Of a stretch of 64,000 nt of DNA, positions 53,349 to 62,839 are shown piece after piece. Below the pieces are notes generated by a model. That model did not search any database, had not been told where the DNA came from, and worked only from the letters and a program-made list of their open reading frames with translations. Position 1 is the first letter of the stretch, and each line of letters opens with the position of its first letter. Origin of the DNA: Microglena sp. YARC. Taxonomy: Eukaryota; Chlorophyta; Chlorophyceae; Chlamydomonadales; Chlamydomonadaceae. Location of the stretch: positions 19,157,868 through 19,221,867 of the forward strand of contig CM039462.1 of the NCBI GenBank assembly GCA_022414725.1. Reading direction: 5' to 3'. The position numbers and the translations under genes are program-made.

Positions 53349-55900
53349 TCATGCAATTTGTCTTGGCTTACACGTCTGCCCCGACCTCCAGCAACACTTT
53401 CTAACTCTCAATGAGACCATCACTTCCAGAATAATTGAGAGGGCTGTGTGTCCGTCATTGTTCGTGGCTAACAAGTCCGCCCCAGCCTCCAGCAAGGCAC
53501 TCACACAACTTCTGTGCCCCTCCTCCGCTGCCATATGGAGGGCTGTGCATCCATCGTTGTTCCTTGCTGACATGTCTGCCCCAGCCTTTAGCAACACTTG
53601 CAAACACTCAATGTGACCACCAAATGCTGCACACGACAGGACTGCGTCTCCATCATTGTCACTGATTGACATGCCCGCCCCAGCCTCCACCAAGGACCTC
53701 ACACAGCTTGCGTGACCATTCTGTGCTGCCCAATGGAGGGCTGTCCATCCATCATTGCCACTGGCTGACGTATCTGCCCCAGCCTCCACCAAGGCCCTCA
53801 CACAGCTTGTGTGACCTTCACGCGCTGCAATTAGGAGGGCTGTGCATCCATTATTGGTTTTGGCTGAAGTATCTGCCCCAGCCTCCACCAAGGCACCCAC
53901 ACAGCTTGTGCGATCATTATAGGCTGCAAGATGGAGGGCTGTCCGTCCGCCATTTTCCTCTGCAGACACATCTGCCCTGGCCTCTAGCAACACTTGCAAA
54001 CACTCAAAGTGACCATTGTTTGCAGCACAAGAGAGGGCTGTGCGTCCATGATTGTTCCTTGCCGACGTATCTGCCCCCGACTCCACCAAGGCGCACACAC
54101 AGCTTGTGTGACCATTCTGGGCTACAAGATGGAGGGCTGTACATCCTCCATTTTCCTCTGCAGACACATCTGCCCCGGCCTCTAGCAACACATTCAAACA
54201 CTCCAATTGACCATTGAATGCAGCACAAGATAGGGCTGTGCGTCCATCATTATTCCTTGCTGATACATCCGCCCCAGCCTCCACCAAGGCACTCACACAC
54301 CTTGCGTGACCATGCCTCGCTGCTGATTGAAGGGCTGTGCATCCATCATTGTCCCTTGCTGACAAGTCTGCCCCAGCCACCACCAAGGCACTCACACAGC
54401 TTGTGTGACCTCCATGTGCTGCCATATGGAGGGCTGTGCATCCATCATTGCTCCTTGCCGACATGTCTGCACCCGCCTTTAGCAACACTTGCAAACACTC
54501 AATGTGACCACCAAATGCAGCACACGCCAGGACTGTGTTTCCATCATTGTCACTGATTGTCATGCCCACCCCAGCCTCCATCAAGGCGCTCACACAGCTT
54601 GCGTGACCATTCTGTGCTGCCCAATGGAGGGCTGTCCATCCATCATTGCCACTGGCTGACGTATCTGCCCCAGCCTCCACCAAGGCCCTCACACAGCTTG
54701 TGTGACCTTCAAGCGCTGCAATAAGGAGGGCTGTGCATCCATTATTGGTTTTGGCTGAAGTATCTGCCCCAGCCTCCACCAAGGCACTCACACAGCTTGT
54801 CCGACCATTATAGGCTGCAAGATGGAGGGCTGTCCGTCCGCCATTTTCCTCTGCAGACACATCTGCCCTGGCCTCTAGCAACACTTGCAAACACTCAAAG
54901 TGACCATTGTTTGTAGCACAAGTGAGGGGTGTGCGTCCATCATAGTTCCTTGCAGACACATCCGCCCCAGCCTCTACCATGGCGCTCACACAGCTTGTGT
55001 GACCATTATGTGCCGCTATATGGAGGGCTGTCCATTCCCCATTTTCCTTTGCAGACACATGTACACCAGCCTCTAGCAACGCTTGCAAACTCTCATTGTG
55101 ACCACCTAATGCAGCAAAATAGAGGGCTGTGCGTCCATCTTTGTTCCTCGCTGATGTATCTGCCCCAGCCTCCACCAAGGCGCTCACACAGATTGTGTGA
55201 CCATTCTGCGCTGCACTATGAAGGGCTGTGCTTCCATTATTGGTACTGGCTGACACATCTGCCCCAGCCTCTAGCAACAAATGCAAACAGTCAAAGTGAC
55301 CATTGATTGCAGCACTCGTGAGGGCTGTGCTTCCATGATTGTTCCTTGCTGACACATCAGCCCCAGCCTCCACCAAGGCGCTCACACAGCTTGTGTGACC
55401 ATTCTGGGCTGAAACATAGAGGGCTGTGCATCCGCCATTTACCTCCGCACACACATCTGCCCAGGCCTCCACCAAGGCGCTCACACAGCTTGTGTGACCA
55501 TTCTGGGCTGCAACATAGAGGGCTGTGCATCCATTATTGGCACTGGCAGACGTATCTGCCCCAGCCTCCACCAAGGCTCTCACACAGCTTGTGTGACCAT
55601 TCTGGGCTGCAAGATGGAGGGCTGTAAATCCATTTTTGGCACTGGCTGACACATTCGCCATAGCCTTCACTAAGGCGCACACACAGGTTGAGTGACCGTT
55701 ATACGCCGCACAATGGAGGGCTGTCCATCCTTTCCCATCGCGGGCCTCCTTGTCTGCCCCCCTCCTCAACATCCACAAGGTTCCCTCAATGTCACCCTTC
55801 CTGCAGGCCTCTATCAAGCTGTCAGCACCCATCGGCCACGTTGGTTCATCCTCCTCACCTCGCACCGCCTGCTTCTTGGCTGCCTGCTGTTTGGAAGGCC
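53349..55900 (-). CDS. Ankyrin-repeat protein, exon 2
   Basis: The minus strand is open from the acceptor ACCTTTGCAG|GGCCTTCC (55901/55900) to a stop at 53349. After a basic linker (KQQAAKKQAVRGEEDEP) come 24 intact 33-residue ankyrin repeats of the type NDGCTALHMAAHGGH / TSCVSALVEAGADVSA, then a 25th that is frameshifted after GHTALSII. Ankyrin arrays bind proteins; no catalytic domain, membrane segment or signal peptide is present. Repeats 10-15 and 19-24 are nearly identical (LQVLLEARADVSAEE, AAYNGRTSCV/AAYNDRTSCV), a six-unit internal duplication. Without the exon-1 model an in-frame ATG at 55934 would give 861 residues. The original 3' end is probably disrupted by the frameshift, a MITE and the satellite. 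Confidence 0.8.
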
Positions 55901-56334
55901 CTGCAAAGGTTGTGTGTGTGTCAGCTTGTTTCATGGGGGATCAATTCCCAGGGCAGGTACGGAAGACAGTGCTGCCCAATAACAGTAGTACCCTACTAAA
56001 CGGGCAGTACTGCCTTCCATAGCAGGGCATCAACGTCATTATGCTCACTGATTAGGCAGGAAAGGATTGGATATTGCGGAGTTTTGCTGGATCTTGTACA
56101 TCAGTCTATTAATTGCAGGATATTTAGTTATACTCTCTTAGTTATGTCGCATGCAGTCGCAGTAGATGAGGTAGGCTTGAGCGATTGCGACCAGTCTTGA
56201 ATGTGTTGGGCTCAACCCATAATCAGTGATTTCGACTGAGATGACCCATTCCGACAACTCTACAGAGAGAAGAGTCGAAAGTGAATCGCCAAAAAGCAGC
56301 CTTCCCATACAGCAACACCGACAACCGTACGCAC
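55901..56334 (-). other. Predicted intron of the ankyrin gene
   Basis: 434 nt, donor GAAGCAG|GTGCGT and acceptor CAACCTTTGCAG|GG. The phase (1) agrees at both ends. Confidence 0.5.
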
Positions 56335-56371
56335 CTGCTTCTTCTGCGTTCCGTTTCAATTTGGGCGCCAT
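56335..56371 (-). CDS. Ankyrin-repeat protein, exon 1
   Basis: ATG at 56371-56369 in the context AAAAATGGCG, 37 nt, giving MAPKLKRNAEEA plus one base. Joined to exon 2 it reads MAPKLKRNAEEAGPSKQQ without a frame change. The basic N-terminus merges smoothly with the Lys/Gln-rich linker. The alternative is unspliced initiation at 55934. Transcript evidence would settle this. Confidence 0.5.
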
Positions 56372-56441
56372 TTTTTAGATGCCGTTGGTTACTACCAACC
56401 GCTAACGCTTTGCAATAGAACGCCACTGACGGATTTGCGAC

Positions 56442-56456
56442 TTGGAAAGGCTGCAG
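56442..56456 (+). other. Possible first-exon end of a divergent gene
   Basis: GAAAGGCTGCAG|GTAAGAAATA is a near-consensus donor on the plus strand about 85 bp from the ankyrin gene start. No downstream exon can be assigned with confidence. Confidence 0.25.
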
Positions 56457-56519
56457 GTAAGAAATATACTGTTAGTTGGAGTTGGCATTTTAGTTGTTGG
56501 TTGTTGGTATAGCTGTTGT

Positions 56520-56580
56520 TCCCCCCCCCCCCCCCACCCCACCCCACCCCTAAACCCTAAACCCTGCACCCTAGGGTTAC
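56520..56580. repeat. Poly-C and CCCTAAA telomere-like units
   Basis: C/CCCCA run and then CCCTAAACCCTAAACCCTGC; the plant-type telomere motif at an internal position. Confidence 0.75.
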
Positions 56581-56776
56581 CCCGTTGGCACCGGCCACCT
56601 GCGCACCCAAACATTTGGCTCGTAGGCTTCACCAGCCAACTGCACCAAATGCCCCAACCAGGGTGGCTGCCTAGGAGCTGACAAGCCGAGAAGGAAAATC
56701 ATTGCTGGTCCCAGGGCACAACACCGCTTGCAGAGTTGAAGTCATAACCCTTCTTCCACATCCCTAGAGGGTCTAC

Positions 56777-57043
56777 ATGCCTAGCAGACGATTGCCTGGA
56801 ATCACCTGCAATCTCGTAGCGACCACCCCAACACCCGCGCGTGATCTGAAACCGGAATCCCGCAACGCAGAGGCACAGGCAGTGTACTCTTCCAGTCCGG
56901 AACATTCGAAGGCTTACCTTCGCAGCATGCTTGAAGCTTGGCGCGAGCAGCTGCGTGTCTCAACGAGGTCTGTGGCCAGGTCCGAGGTTGTCAGGCTGGA
57001 TCCAGGCTTGCTGTGGCTCCGAGGGCAAGTGCTGCAGGTTTGA
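56777..57043 (+). CDS. Anonymous 88-codon ORF, possible exon
   Basis: MPSRRLPGITCNLVATTPTP, then SPEHSKAYLRSMLEAWREQL and ARSEVVRLDPGLLWLRGQ; a plausible helical C-terminal half. It ends in CTGCAG|GTTTGA, where the stop could instead be the start of an intron. It may be the second exon of the divergent gene. No family recognised. Confidence 0.3.
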   Translation: MPSRRLPGITCNLVATTPTPARDLKPESRNAEAQAVYSSSPEHSKAYLRSMLEAWREQLRVSTRSVARSEVVRLDPGLLWLRGQVLQV

Positions 57044-57164
57044 AGGCCTCGAGGGTTCCTATGGCAAGCAGCTTCTATGCATGTAGTTGTTCAAAAGTTT
57101 CGCGCAACGCTTCTGATAACACTTTTTGATGAGAAATCCGACCAACCGACACAACCGACACAAA

Positions 57165-57225
57165 TTCCAGGGTCCCTAAACCCTAAACCCTACCCCCCCC
57201 CCCCCCCCCAAAAAAAATCGAGTTG
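57165..57225. repeat. CCCTAAA units and poly-C
   Basis: CCCTAAACCCTAAACCCTA followed by a C run and an A run. Confidence 0.75.
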
Positions 57226-57458
57226 GATAAAAAGTTCGGTTAAGCCATTACGCCCCTCACCTGATTACGCCAAATGGCGACCTCGATTTTCCAGCGAGCA
57301 GCGAGATTTGACTGATTGCATTAAAAGGGCCAAAGTGGTTCAGAACGCTTGGGGGAGGCCCATAGTTAAATAATTAAATGATTGAAATGCGCATGACTAG
57401 AGTTATCAGCATCGCAGTGGTCAAGATCCTTCGCAAAACTTGTCAAATGTTTTGTAGC

Positions 57459-57725
57459 TTATTCCGCTACGAGTAGCTCCTCAATCCAGTACTTTCGAAA
57501 ACTCCGAGCCTCCCTCTTCGCCAAGGACCTGCTCCTCTCCCTTTCCCGCAGTCTGCAGATCAAGTTGCTTAACTGTTCGAAGCCCCTTCGTACCTTTCCC
57601 ACTGTTCGCAAGGAGATTTGCCTACCCCTGGCTTGTATTCCCTCCGTTGCAACCAGAACCCAAATGCATTCCGTCCGCATGCTCTCCGTCCTGTCCCGTG
57701 CTTGCGCGCGACCCAGCTTCCCCAA
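57459..57725 (-). CDS. Anonymous basic ORF (opposite frame also open)
   Basis: The minus strand ends in a helical, basic stretch (RGFEQLSNLICRLRERERSR, SFRKYWIEELLVAE). The open frame starts at TTG, not ATG, so if real it is an exon. A plus-strand ATG ORF (57565-57888, rich in Ser/Pro/Arg) overlaps. Only one can be coding; the minus strand looks more protein-like. Confidence 0.25.
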   Translation of the reverse strand: MGKLGRAQARDRTESMRTECIWVLVATEGIQARGRQISLRTVGKVRRGFEQLSNLICRLRERERSRSLAKREARSFRKYWIEELLVAE

Positions 57726-57877
57726 GGTGAGCCAACGAGGTAGAGACTGCGTGCACTTTGGGGCAATTCAGTCGTATGCGACCCTGCCAGCTATCCCCCT
57801 CCTTCGGATGCCCTGTCATTTCGGAATCTTTCGCCTAGTTTCGAAACCTTTCTCGGACAGATCACCCGGCCGAGACA

Positions 57878-58000
57878 GGACATGCTGACCAGGAATTGGG
57901 AAGCCCCAGTTTGGGGGGTGGTGTGTGTGTGTGGGGGGGGGGGGGGGGGGGGGGGATCTCATACACCCATGTGATTGAGTTCTGCATATATGACCGTTGT
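57878..58000 (+). repeat. Segment shared with 59033-59155
   Basis: TGACCAGGAATTGGGAAGCC, CCAGTTTGGGGG, a GT/G run, then ATACACCCATGTGATTGAGTT in both places. Differences are mainly in the G/T run. Confidence 0.75.
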
Positions 58001-58039
58001 CTTTATTCCACCCACATACACTCCACATGCAGACAGTGA

Positions 58040-58620
58040 GCAGCCTAAAGGCTGGTGCACCATGCGTTCAATTAAACACAAGAGAGTGCACCCCTGCATG
58101 AAAATGTGCAGCGCTGCATGGGCTGCATGTTGATGGCATGCTGATCTATGAACACATATGCACACATGATTTCGCCTCTGCACACATGCTATCGCATATG
58201 CAGACGTCAGGGTACTACATTTTGTCAAATTGGCCAGCACGTAAAGCGCACAAACGTCAAATTGGTCAGCGCTTTGTAGTGCAAAGAGCGCAAAAACTGT
58301 GCGCTGCACCCACAAGGGGTTGAAAAAACTGCTTGAAACGCGCAGTGGGGCTCACAAAGTGCGCTTTGTAGTACCCTGGCAGACGTGGTTACGCATATGC
58401 ATGGATGCACATAAGCATGGTTACACACATTCAAGCATGCTTGCAGATATTCCTGGTTACCAATACCGGCATGTGTGGTTACACGTATGAGCGGTTATAC
58501 ATAAGCAAAGGTACACGTATGTGTGGTTACACATCAGCATAGTTACGCGTATGCGTGTTTACCCGTCAGCATTGTTACACATCAGCATATTTGCAAATAT
58601 GTACGGTGACGCATATGTGT
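58040..58620. repeat. Degenerate GCATATGCACACATG / GTGTGGTTACACGTATG minisatellite
   Basis: Loose 20-25-bp repeats on both sides of the MITE at 58208-58378; the MITE inserted into this array. Confidence 0.65.
58200..58386. mobile_element. Intact 171-bp MITE with 8-bp target duplication (hAT-type)
   Basis: Element 58208-58378 begins CAGGGTACTAC and ends GTAGTACCCTG, a perfect 11-bp terminal inverted repeat. It is flanked by GCAGACGT on both sides (58200-58207 and 58379-58386). CAGGG ends with an 8-bp duplication are typical of hAT transposons. There is no coding capacity, so it would need a transposase from elsewhere. The interior is rich in GCGCTTT/AAAGCGC inverted motifs. Relatives: 8928-9106 and both palindrome arms near 42040 and 43600. 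Confidence 0.85.
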
Positions 58621-58703
58621 GTGGTCATATGCCTCGCTAAAATGAACTATCCAGCTGTATCCAGCAAATTATAGGTGCCCCACTCCAACTTGCTAAATTT
58701 AAA

Positions 58704-58750
58704 ATAGTAGGGTGCCCAGGCCCCCCTCATGGTCGGCCCTGGTATGTGCA
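58704..58750 (+). repeat. AATAGTAGGGTGCCC family copy
   Basis: AAATAGTAGGGTGCCCAGGC, CATGGTCGGCCCTGGTATGT. Confidence 0.55.
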
Positions 58751-59032
58751 TGGTGGGACTTGAGGGTTGCTTGCGTGTGATTAGCAAGACCAAGACTGAT
58801 ATCAGGTGACAGCTGCGGGTTGCGGCTGATATCAGGTGACAGGTGCACATCCCTCTGCTGCACATGCGGCCGACATGACAACCGCAAATGTGACAGGTCC
58901 CGAAAACGAATTACACCTAGTTACACCTGACCTTAACATACTAAACTCGGAAAGCACGACCCAATGAACTAGGGTTGTTGGTAGTGATGCATTACTCGGC
59001 CAGGGCCGACCAATCGTGATTCACCCGCAGGT

Positions 59033-59155
59033 TGACAGGTTGACCAGGAATTGGGAAGCCCCAGTTTGGGGGTGGGGTGGGTGGGTGGGTGGTGGGGTGG
59101 GGGTGTCTCGTACACCCATGTGATTGAGTTATGCACACATGAGCGTTGTGTAGCT
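59033..59155 (+). repeat. Second copy of the 57878-58000 segment
   Basis: Same order of blocks with GGGT repeats in the middle. A short GGGCCGACCAATCGTGATTC segment also occurs twice around it (59003 and 59181). Confidence 0.75.
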
Positions 59156-59600
59156 ACATACACAGAACATTACTTACCAGGGCCGACCAATCGTGATTCA
59201 CCCGCATTCTCCAGTTTTTGAAGCAAGTCATACCTAATTGCCCAAGTGCATCAAAAGCCACTGCTCATTTAATTAGGCCAAACACTAATTTAACCAATCA
59301 ATCAGACGCATTGAATTAGGTCAAATACTCTTATAAACAATCAATTAGACTCATTTAAACATGTCAAGTACAGTAATTCACTATACTACATCTGTCAAAT
59401 ACATTACTTTTATACGAACTACACTGATATAATAATTAGGCTAATGCAGACTTGCAGTCATCCAATGATTTGGCATACGACAGTCACCCTATTTGGAATT
59501 TGAATATAAGATCTCATGCACAACATAACAAGATAAAGTAGGGCGCATCCACTTACTATGTCTGCCATGGTGACTTTCCCCAGCTGCGGCGTACGGGAGG
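59156..59600. other. AT-rich spacer, no gene seen
   Basis: AATTAGGCCAAACACTAATT-like imperfect repeats; otherwise nothing recognised. Confidence 0.45.
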
Positions 59601-59604
59601 GTCC

Positions 59605-59690
59605 CCTTAACACCACGCCCCTCCAGGCGTTATCTTTTTTTTTTTTTTTAGGGCGCATACAATCCTATATACCCCCCCCCCCCCCCTCTT
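59605..59690. repeat. AACACCACGCCCC..GGCGTTATC repeat end plus poly-T and poly-C
   Basis: TTAACACCACGCCCCTCCAG, GCGTTATC matches the tail at 12172-12205; then T and C runs. Confidence 0.55.
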
Positions 59691-59779
59691 ACCCACACAC
59701 ACACCACTCCAAAAAAAGCGAACACACGCACAACATGTTCCTTCACTCAACCCCCGCCATTCCCCACCTCCCCCGCCGT

Positions 59780-60251
59780 CCCCATCCCACCACCCCATCC
59801 CACCATCACCATCACCACCACCACCACCACCTCAGGTGTAAGGCTGTAGAGGCACGTGTCCACCACCACCACCACCACCATCACCAAAATAATCACCACC
59901 ACCACCACTACCTCCTCAGGTGTGAGGCTCTAGAGGCACTTGTCCTCCACATCAACCACCAACAAGACCACCACCACACCACCACCACCACACCAACTAC
60001 ACCAACACACCAACACCAACAACACCAACAACACCAACACCAACACCAACAACACCGACACCACCAACACCAACACCAACTACACCACCAACACCAACAC
60101 CAACACCACCAACACCACCAACACCAACACCACCAACACCAACACCACCAACACCAACTACACCACCAACACCAACACCAACACCAACTCAGGTGAGAGG
60201 CTCGACAGGCACTTGTCCAACACCACCAAAGCACAGTTGGCGTGGCTGCAG
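59780..60251 (+). repeat. CAC/CAA trinucleotide tracts with three copies of an exon-start fragment
   Basis: Between (CACCAC)n and (ACCAAC)n runs, CTCAGGTG, AGGCT, AGAGGCAC, TGTCC recurs at about 59830, 59917 and 60187. Each is preceded by CAG. His-, Thr- and Asn-rich ORFs here are artefacts. Confidence 0.7.
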
Positions 60252-60385
60252 ATGCCGACCATAGTAGGGTTGCTGACTTGGAGCAGCAGGTCGCTGAGCT
60301 GGCAGAGGAGCTGGCAGCAGTTCAAGAGGAGGGGGGCAACTTCCGCAGTACAATTGAAATAATGATGGAGGCCAAGGATGCAGAG
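60252..60385 (+). CDS. Coiled-coil protein exon
   Basis: 134 nt between acceptor GTGGCTGCAG|ATGCC and donor GCAGAG|GTGGGG, phase 1 in and phase 0 out. It encodes ADHSRVADLEQQVAELAEEL followed by AAVQEEGGNFRSTIEIMMEA and KDAE. Leu/Val/Ile at heptad positions with Glu/Gln between indicate a coiled coil. The adjacent exon-start fragments suggest more exons upstream on the plus strand. No family assignment possible from one exon. Confidence 0.5.
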
Positions 60386-60409
60386 GTGGGGGATTAATCG
60401 ATTAATTTT

Positions 60410-60560
60410 TGATTTTATTTCTCCGGAGCCCACCTTTATTGGAGTGGGGGCCCCCAGATCCGCCCCGTTGTCAGTTTGTCTGTCTGTCCGACTGATGACC
60501 AAGGCGAAGCTTGACACGTCAGCCAACCGTCTCGAAACTAGTTGGCTTCGGTCTGCTCCA
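60410..60560 (+). repeat. Dispersed hairpin repeat (GCGGAGCCCCC family), copy 4
   Basis: TTATTTCTCCGGAGCCCACC, GAGTGGGGGCCCCC, TTTGTCTGTCTGTCCGACTG, GCGAAGCTTGACACGTCAGCC; same block order as 7697-7870. Confidence 0.6.
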
Positions 60561-60596
60561 TTCTGTAGCCACCTGTAATTCCAATAGCCAACACTT

Positions 60597-61300
60597 GGTG
60601 GTGTTGGTTGGTTGTGGTGGGTCATAGTTGGTTGGTCGTGTTGGTTGGTGTTGCATGCAGGTGGGTGTTGGTTGGTTAGTGGTTGTGTTGGTTGGTTGGT
60701 GGTGTTGGTTGGTTGTTGGTGGTGGTGGTGGTGTTGGTTGGTTGTGGGTGTTGGTTGGTTGGTGGTGTTGGTTGGTGTCGCATGCAGGTGGGTTTTGGTT
60801 GGTGGTGTTGGTTGGATGGTTGTTGGCAGGTGTTGGTTGGTTGGTTGGTGGTGGTAGGTGGTTAGTTGGTGGTGTTGGTTGGTTGATGGTGGGTGTTGGT
60901 TGGTTGGTGTTGCATGCAGGTGGGTGTTGGTTGGTGTCTGTCGGCTGGTTGGTTGGTGGTGGGTGGTGGGTGTTGGTTGGTTGGTGTCTGTCGGCTGGTT
61001 GGTTGGTGGTGGGTGGTGGGTGTTGGTTGGTTGGTGGTGGTGGTGGTGGGTGGTTTGTTGGTGGTGTTGGTTGGTTGGTGGTGGGTGTCGGTTGCTTGGT
61101 TGGTGTCGCATGCAGGTGGTTGTTGGTTGGTGGTGTTGGCTGGTTGGTTGGTGGTGGGTGTTGGTTGGTTGGTGGTGGTGGTGGGTGGTTAGTTGGTGGT
61201 GTTGGTTGGTTTGTGTCGCATGCAGGTGGGTGTTGGTTGGTGTCTGTTGGTGTTGCATGCACTCCATGCAGGTGGGTGTAAGTTGGGTGGGGAGTGTGTT
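60597..61300 (+). repeat. (GGTTGGTGT)n minisatellite with recurrent GCATGCAG|GTGGGT
   Basis: GGTTGGT/GGTGTT units over 700 bp. TGCATGCAGGTGGGTGTTGG occurs several times within it (about 60651, 60778, 60909, 61219, 61262), each looking like a splice donor. The long Pro/Thr/Asn/His minus-strand ORF and Trp/Gly/Val plus-strand ORFs are repeat artefacts. Confidence 0.85.
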
Positions 61301-61364
61301 GGGGGGTGGAGGGGATGGGGGGAGTGGAGGGGGGGTAGAGTTAAATTCCACTGTAGCACACACT

Positions 61365-61491
61365 CAGGGCCCTTGTCGGTAAAACAATTGTTTGGAGTTC
61401 ATCAGTTATTTTTCCTGTTAGCCCCTCCTGTCACGGCTGGGCAAGTCCCTTCAGCCTATTTGGCCTACCCCTACCCCTGTATTGTGAAAAC

Positions 61492-61495
<4 letters not shown>
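61365..61495 (+). repeat. Dispersed repeat (GGTTGGGCAAGTC family), copy 3
   Basis: GGCCCTTGTCGGTAAAACAA, TTAGCCCCTCCTGTCACGGC, TGGGCAAGTCCCTTCAGCCT, ATTTGGCCTACCCC. It is followed by an (AAC)n run, a possible SINE tail. Confidence 0.7.
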
Positions 61496-61525
<30 letters not shown>

Positions 61526-61660
61526 ACAACAATAACAATCATATCATGGCTTTACAATCTGTAATTTAATATGTAATTCTATATTTGCTATATCCAGCTA
61601 TATCCATATAATATAATATACAATATATAATTATATTTGGCTATATAATGTAAGAAGGGG
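61490..61660. repeat. (AAC)n and TATA-rich tracts
   Basis: AACAACAAC run and then ATATAATATA/CTATATCCA repeats. Confidence 0.85.
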
Positions 61661-61826
61661 TTGGACCCAGTGCAAGAGCCCCCGGGAGCTGGGGGGGGGC
61701 GGGGGTCTCAGGTAGCGAACATTTTGGCCAAAACAGGGTCTCAGGTAGCGATGGGGATAGGTAGCGGAAAATAAATCTCTGACTAAGAAACAATTTGTGT
61801 GCAGGGGATGACAGCCCCCCCCGCCC

Positions 61827-61857
<31 letters not shown>

Positions 61858-61935
61858 ACACCCTGTTGGTGGATGGCCCCAATGCAAGCAAACGGCCTGG
61901 CCCCCTCAACCTCGCGCCTCATAATAATGCATACT
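61661..61935. other. Spacer with TCAGGTAGCGA direct repeat and poly-C
   Basis: GGGTCTCAGGTAGCGA occurs twice (about 61704 and 61737). A C run and CA run at 61816-61861. Confidence 0.6.
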
Positions 61936-62140
61936 ATTTTTTAATGTCAGAACTGTGTCAGAAGACTATTTATTTATACTATTTATTTATATTTATTTAT
62001 CCTTTTTTAATGTCAGAACTGTGTCAGAAGACTATTTATTTATACTATTTATTTATCCTTTTTTAATGTCAGAACTGTGTCAGAAGACCATTTATTTATA
62101 CTATATATTTATATTTATTTATCCTTTTTTAATGTCAGAA
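61936..62140 (+). repeat. About 65-bp tandem repeat with TTTA tract
   Basis: TTTTTAATGTCAGAACTGTG, TCAGAAGACTATTTATTTAT, three to four copies. Confidence 0.85.
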
Positions 62141-62184
62141 GGCGGAAGTGGCAAAATGGGCCATATCTTCAGGCCCACGCTGTG

Positions 62185-62330
62185 TGTGTTGTTACAGTCT
62201 AGGGTTGGACCAAACAGGCTAAAGAGACTTGCCCAACCCTGACAGGAGGGGCTAAAATACAAAACACCGGTGAACTGAACCCAAACAGTCGTTTTACCGA
62301 CTGGGGCCCTGCGTTCGTGCTCTAGTGATA
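62185..62330 (-). repeat. Dispersed repeat (GGTTGGGCAAGTC family), copy 4, inverted
   Basis: The minus strand reads GGGCCCCAGTCGGTAAAACG, TTAGCCCCTCCTGTCAGGGT, TGGGCAAGTCTCTTTAGCCT, the same order as 61365-61495. Confidence 0.7.
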
Positions 62331-62335
62331 ATTGA

Positions 62336-62605
62336 AGCCAGTAATCCATCAACCCTAAACACATAACCCTATTCCCCTTAGCCCTCCTTGAAACCCTTAT
62401 CCCATCAACCCTAAACACATAACCCTATTCCCATTAGCCCTCCTTGAAACCCTTATCCCATCAACCATAAACATGTCCTAAAACCCTAAACTCTAAACGC
62501 CCTCCTCTAAAACCCTAAACCCTAAAACCCTTAGCCCTCCCTGAAACCTTTATCCCCTCAACCCTAAACGCACCTTAAAACCTTAACCCTAAACCTGGCT
62601 GTTCT
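62336..62605. repeat. Degenerate CCCTAAA telomere-like array
   Basis: CAACCCTAAACACATAACCC, CTTAGCCCTCCTTGAAACCC, then AAACCCTAAACCC units; drifted telomere-type repeats over 270 bp. Confidence 0.75.
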
Positions 62606-62610
62606 CTCAG

Positions 62611-62799
62611 AGTTACTGGAGGGTCTGATCAAGGCCGATGCTTCTGAGCTGGTTTTGGTTTCGGTACAGCCTTACGACGAGGACACCGGCCCTGAAGGTG
62701 GCACAGATTGGTTCGGAAAGGCGACAGCTAGCGCCGCCAAAGCAGATGCGGATGCAGAGGGCATGTATGGCTTGTCAGCTAGCAGACCTTCCATGAGTG
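62611..62799 (+). CDS. Internal exon of an unknown protein
   Basis: 189 nt between a textbook acceptor TGTTCTCTCAG|AG and donor ATGAGTG|GTGAGT, phase 1 in and phase 1 out. Residues LLEGLIKADASELVLVSVQP, YDEDTGPEGGTDWFGKATAS, AAKADADAEGMYGLSASRPS, MSG. Soluble and acidic, with no motif recognised. It could belong to the same plus-strand gene as 60252-60385, but that exon ends in phase 0, so at least one exon would lie between them (61 kb region). Confidence 0.55.
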
Positions 62800-62839
62800 G
62801 TGAGTAGGGAACATCAGTATGATACCATGTAGGGATATG

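Noticed and set aside
53435..55627. Plus-strand ORFs opposite the ankyrin gene (HHCSLLTCLPQPPPRHSHSL-like repeats)
   Set aside because: Shadow frames of the 99-bp ankyrin units; the minus strand carries the recognisable ankyrin consensus.
60158..61363. 401-codon minus-strand ORF rich in Asn/Gln/Pro/Thr/His
   Set aside because: It is the translation of the GGTTGGT minisatellite, and the opposite strand is equally open.
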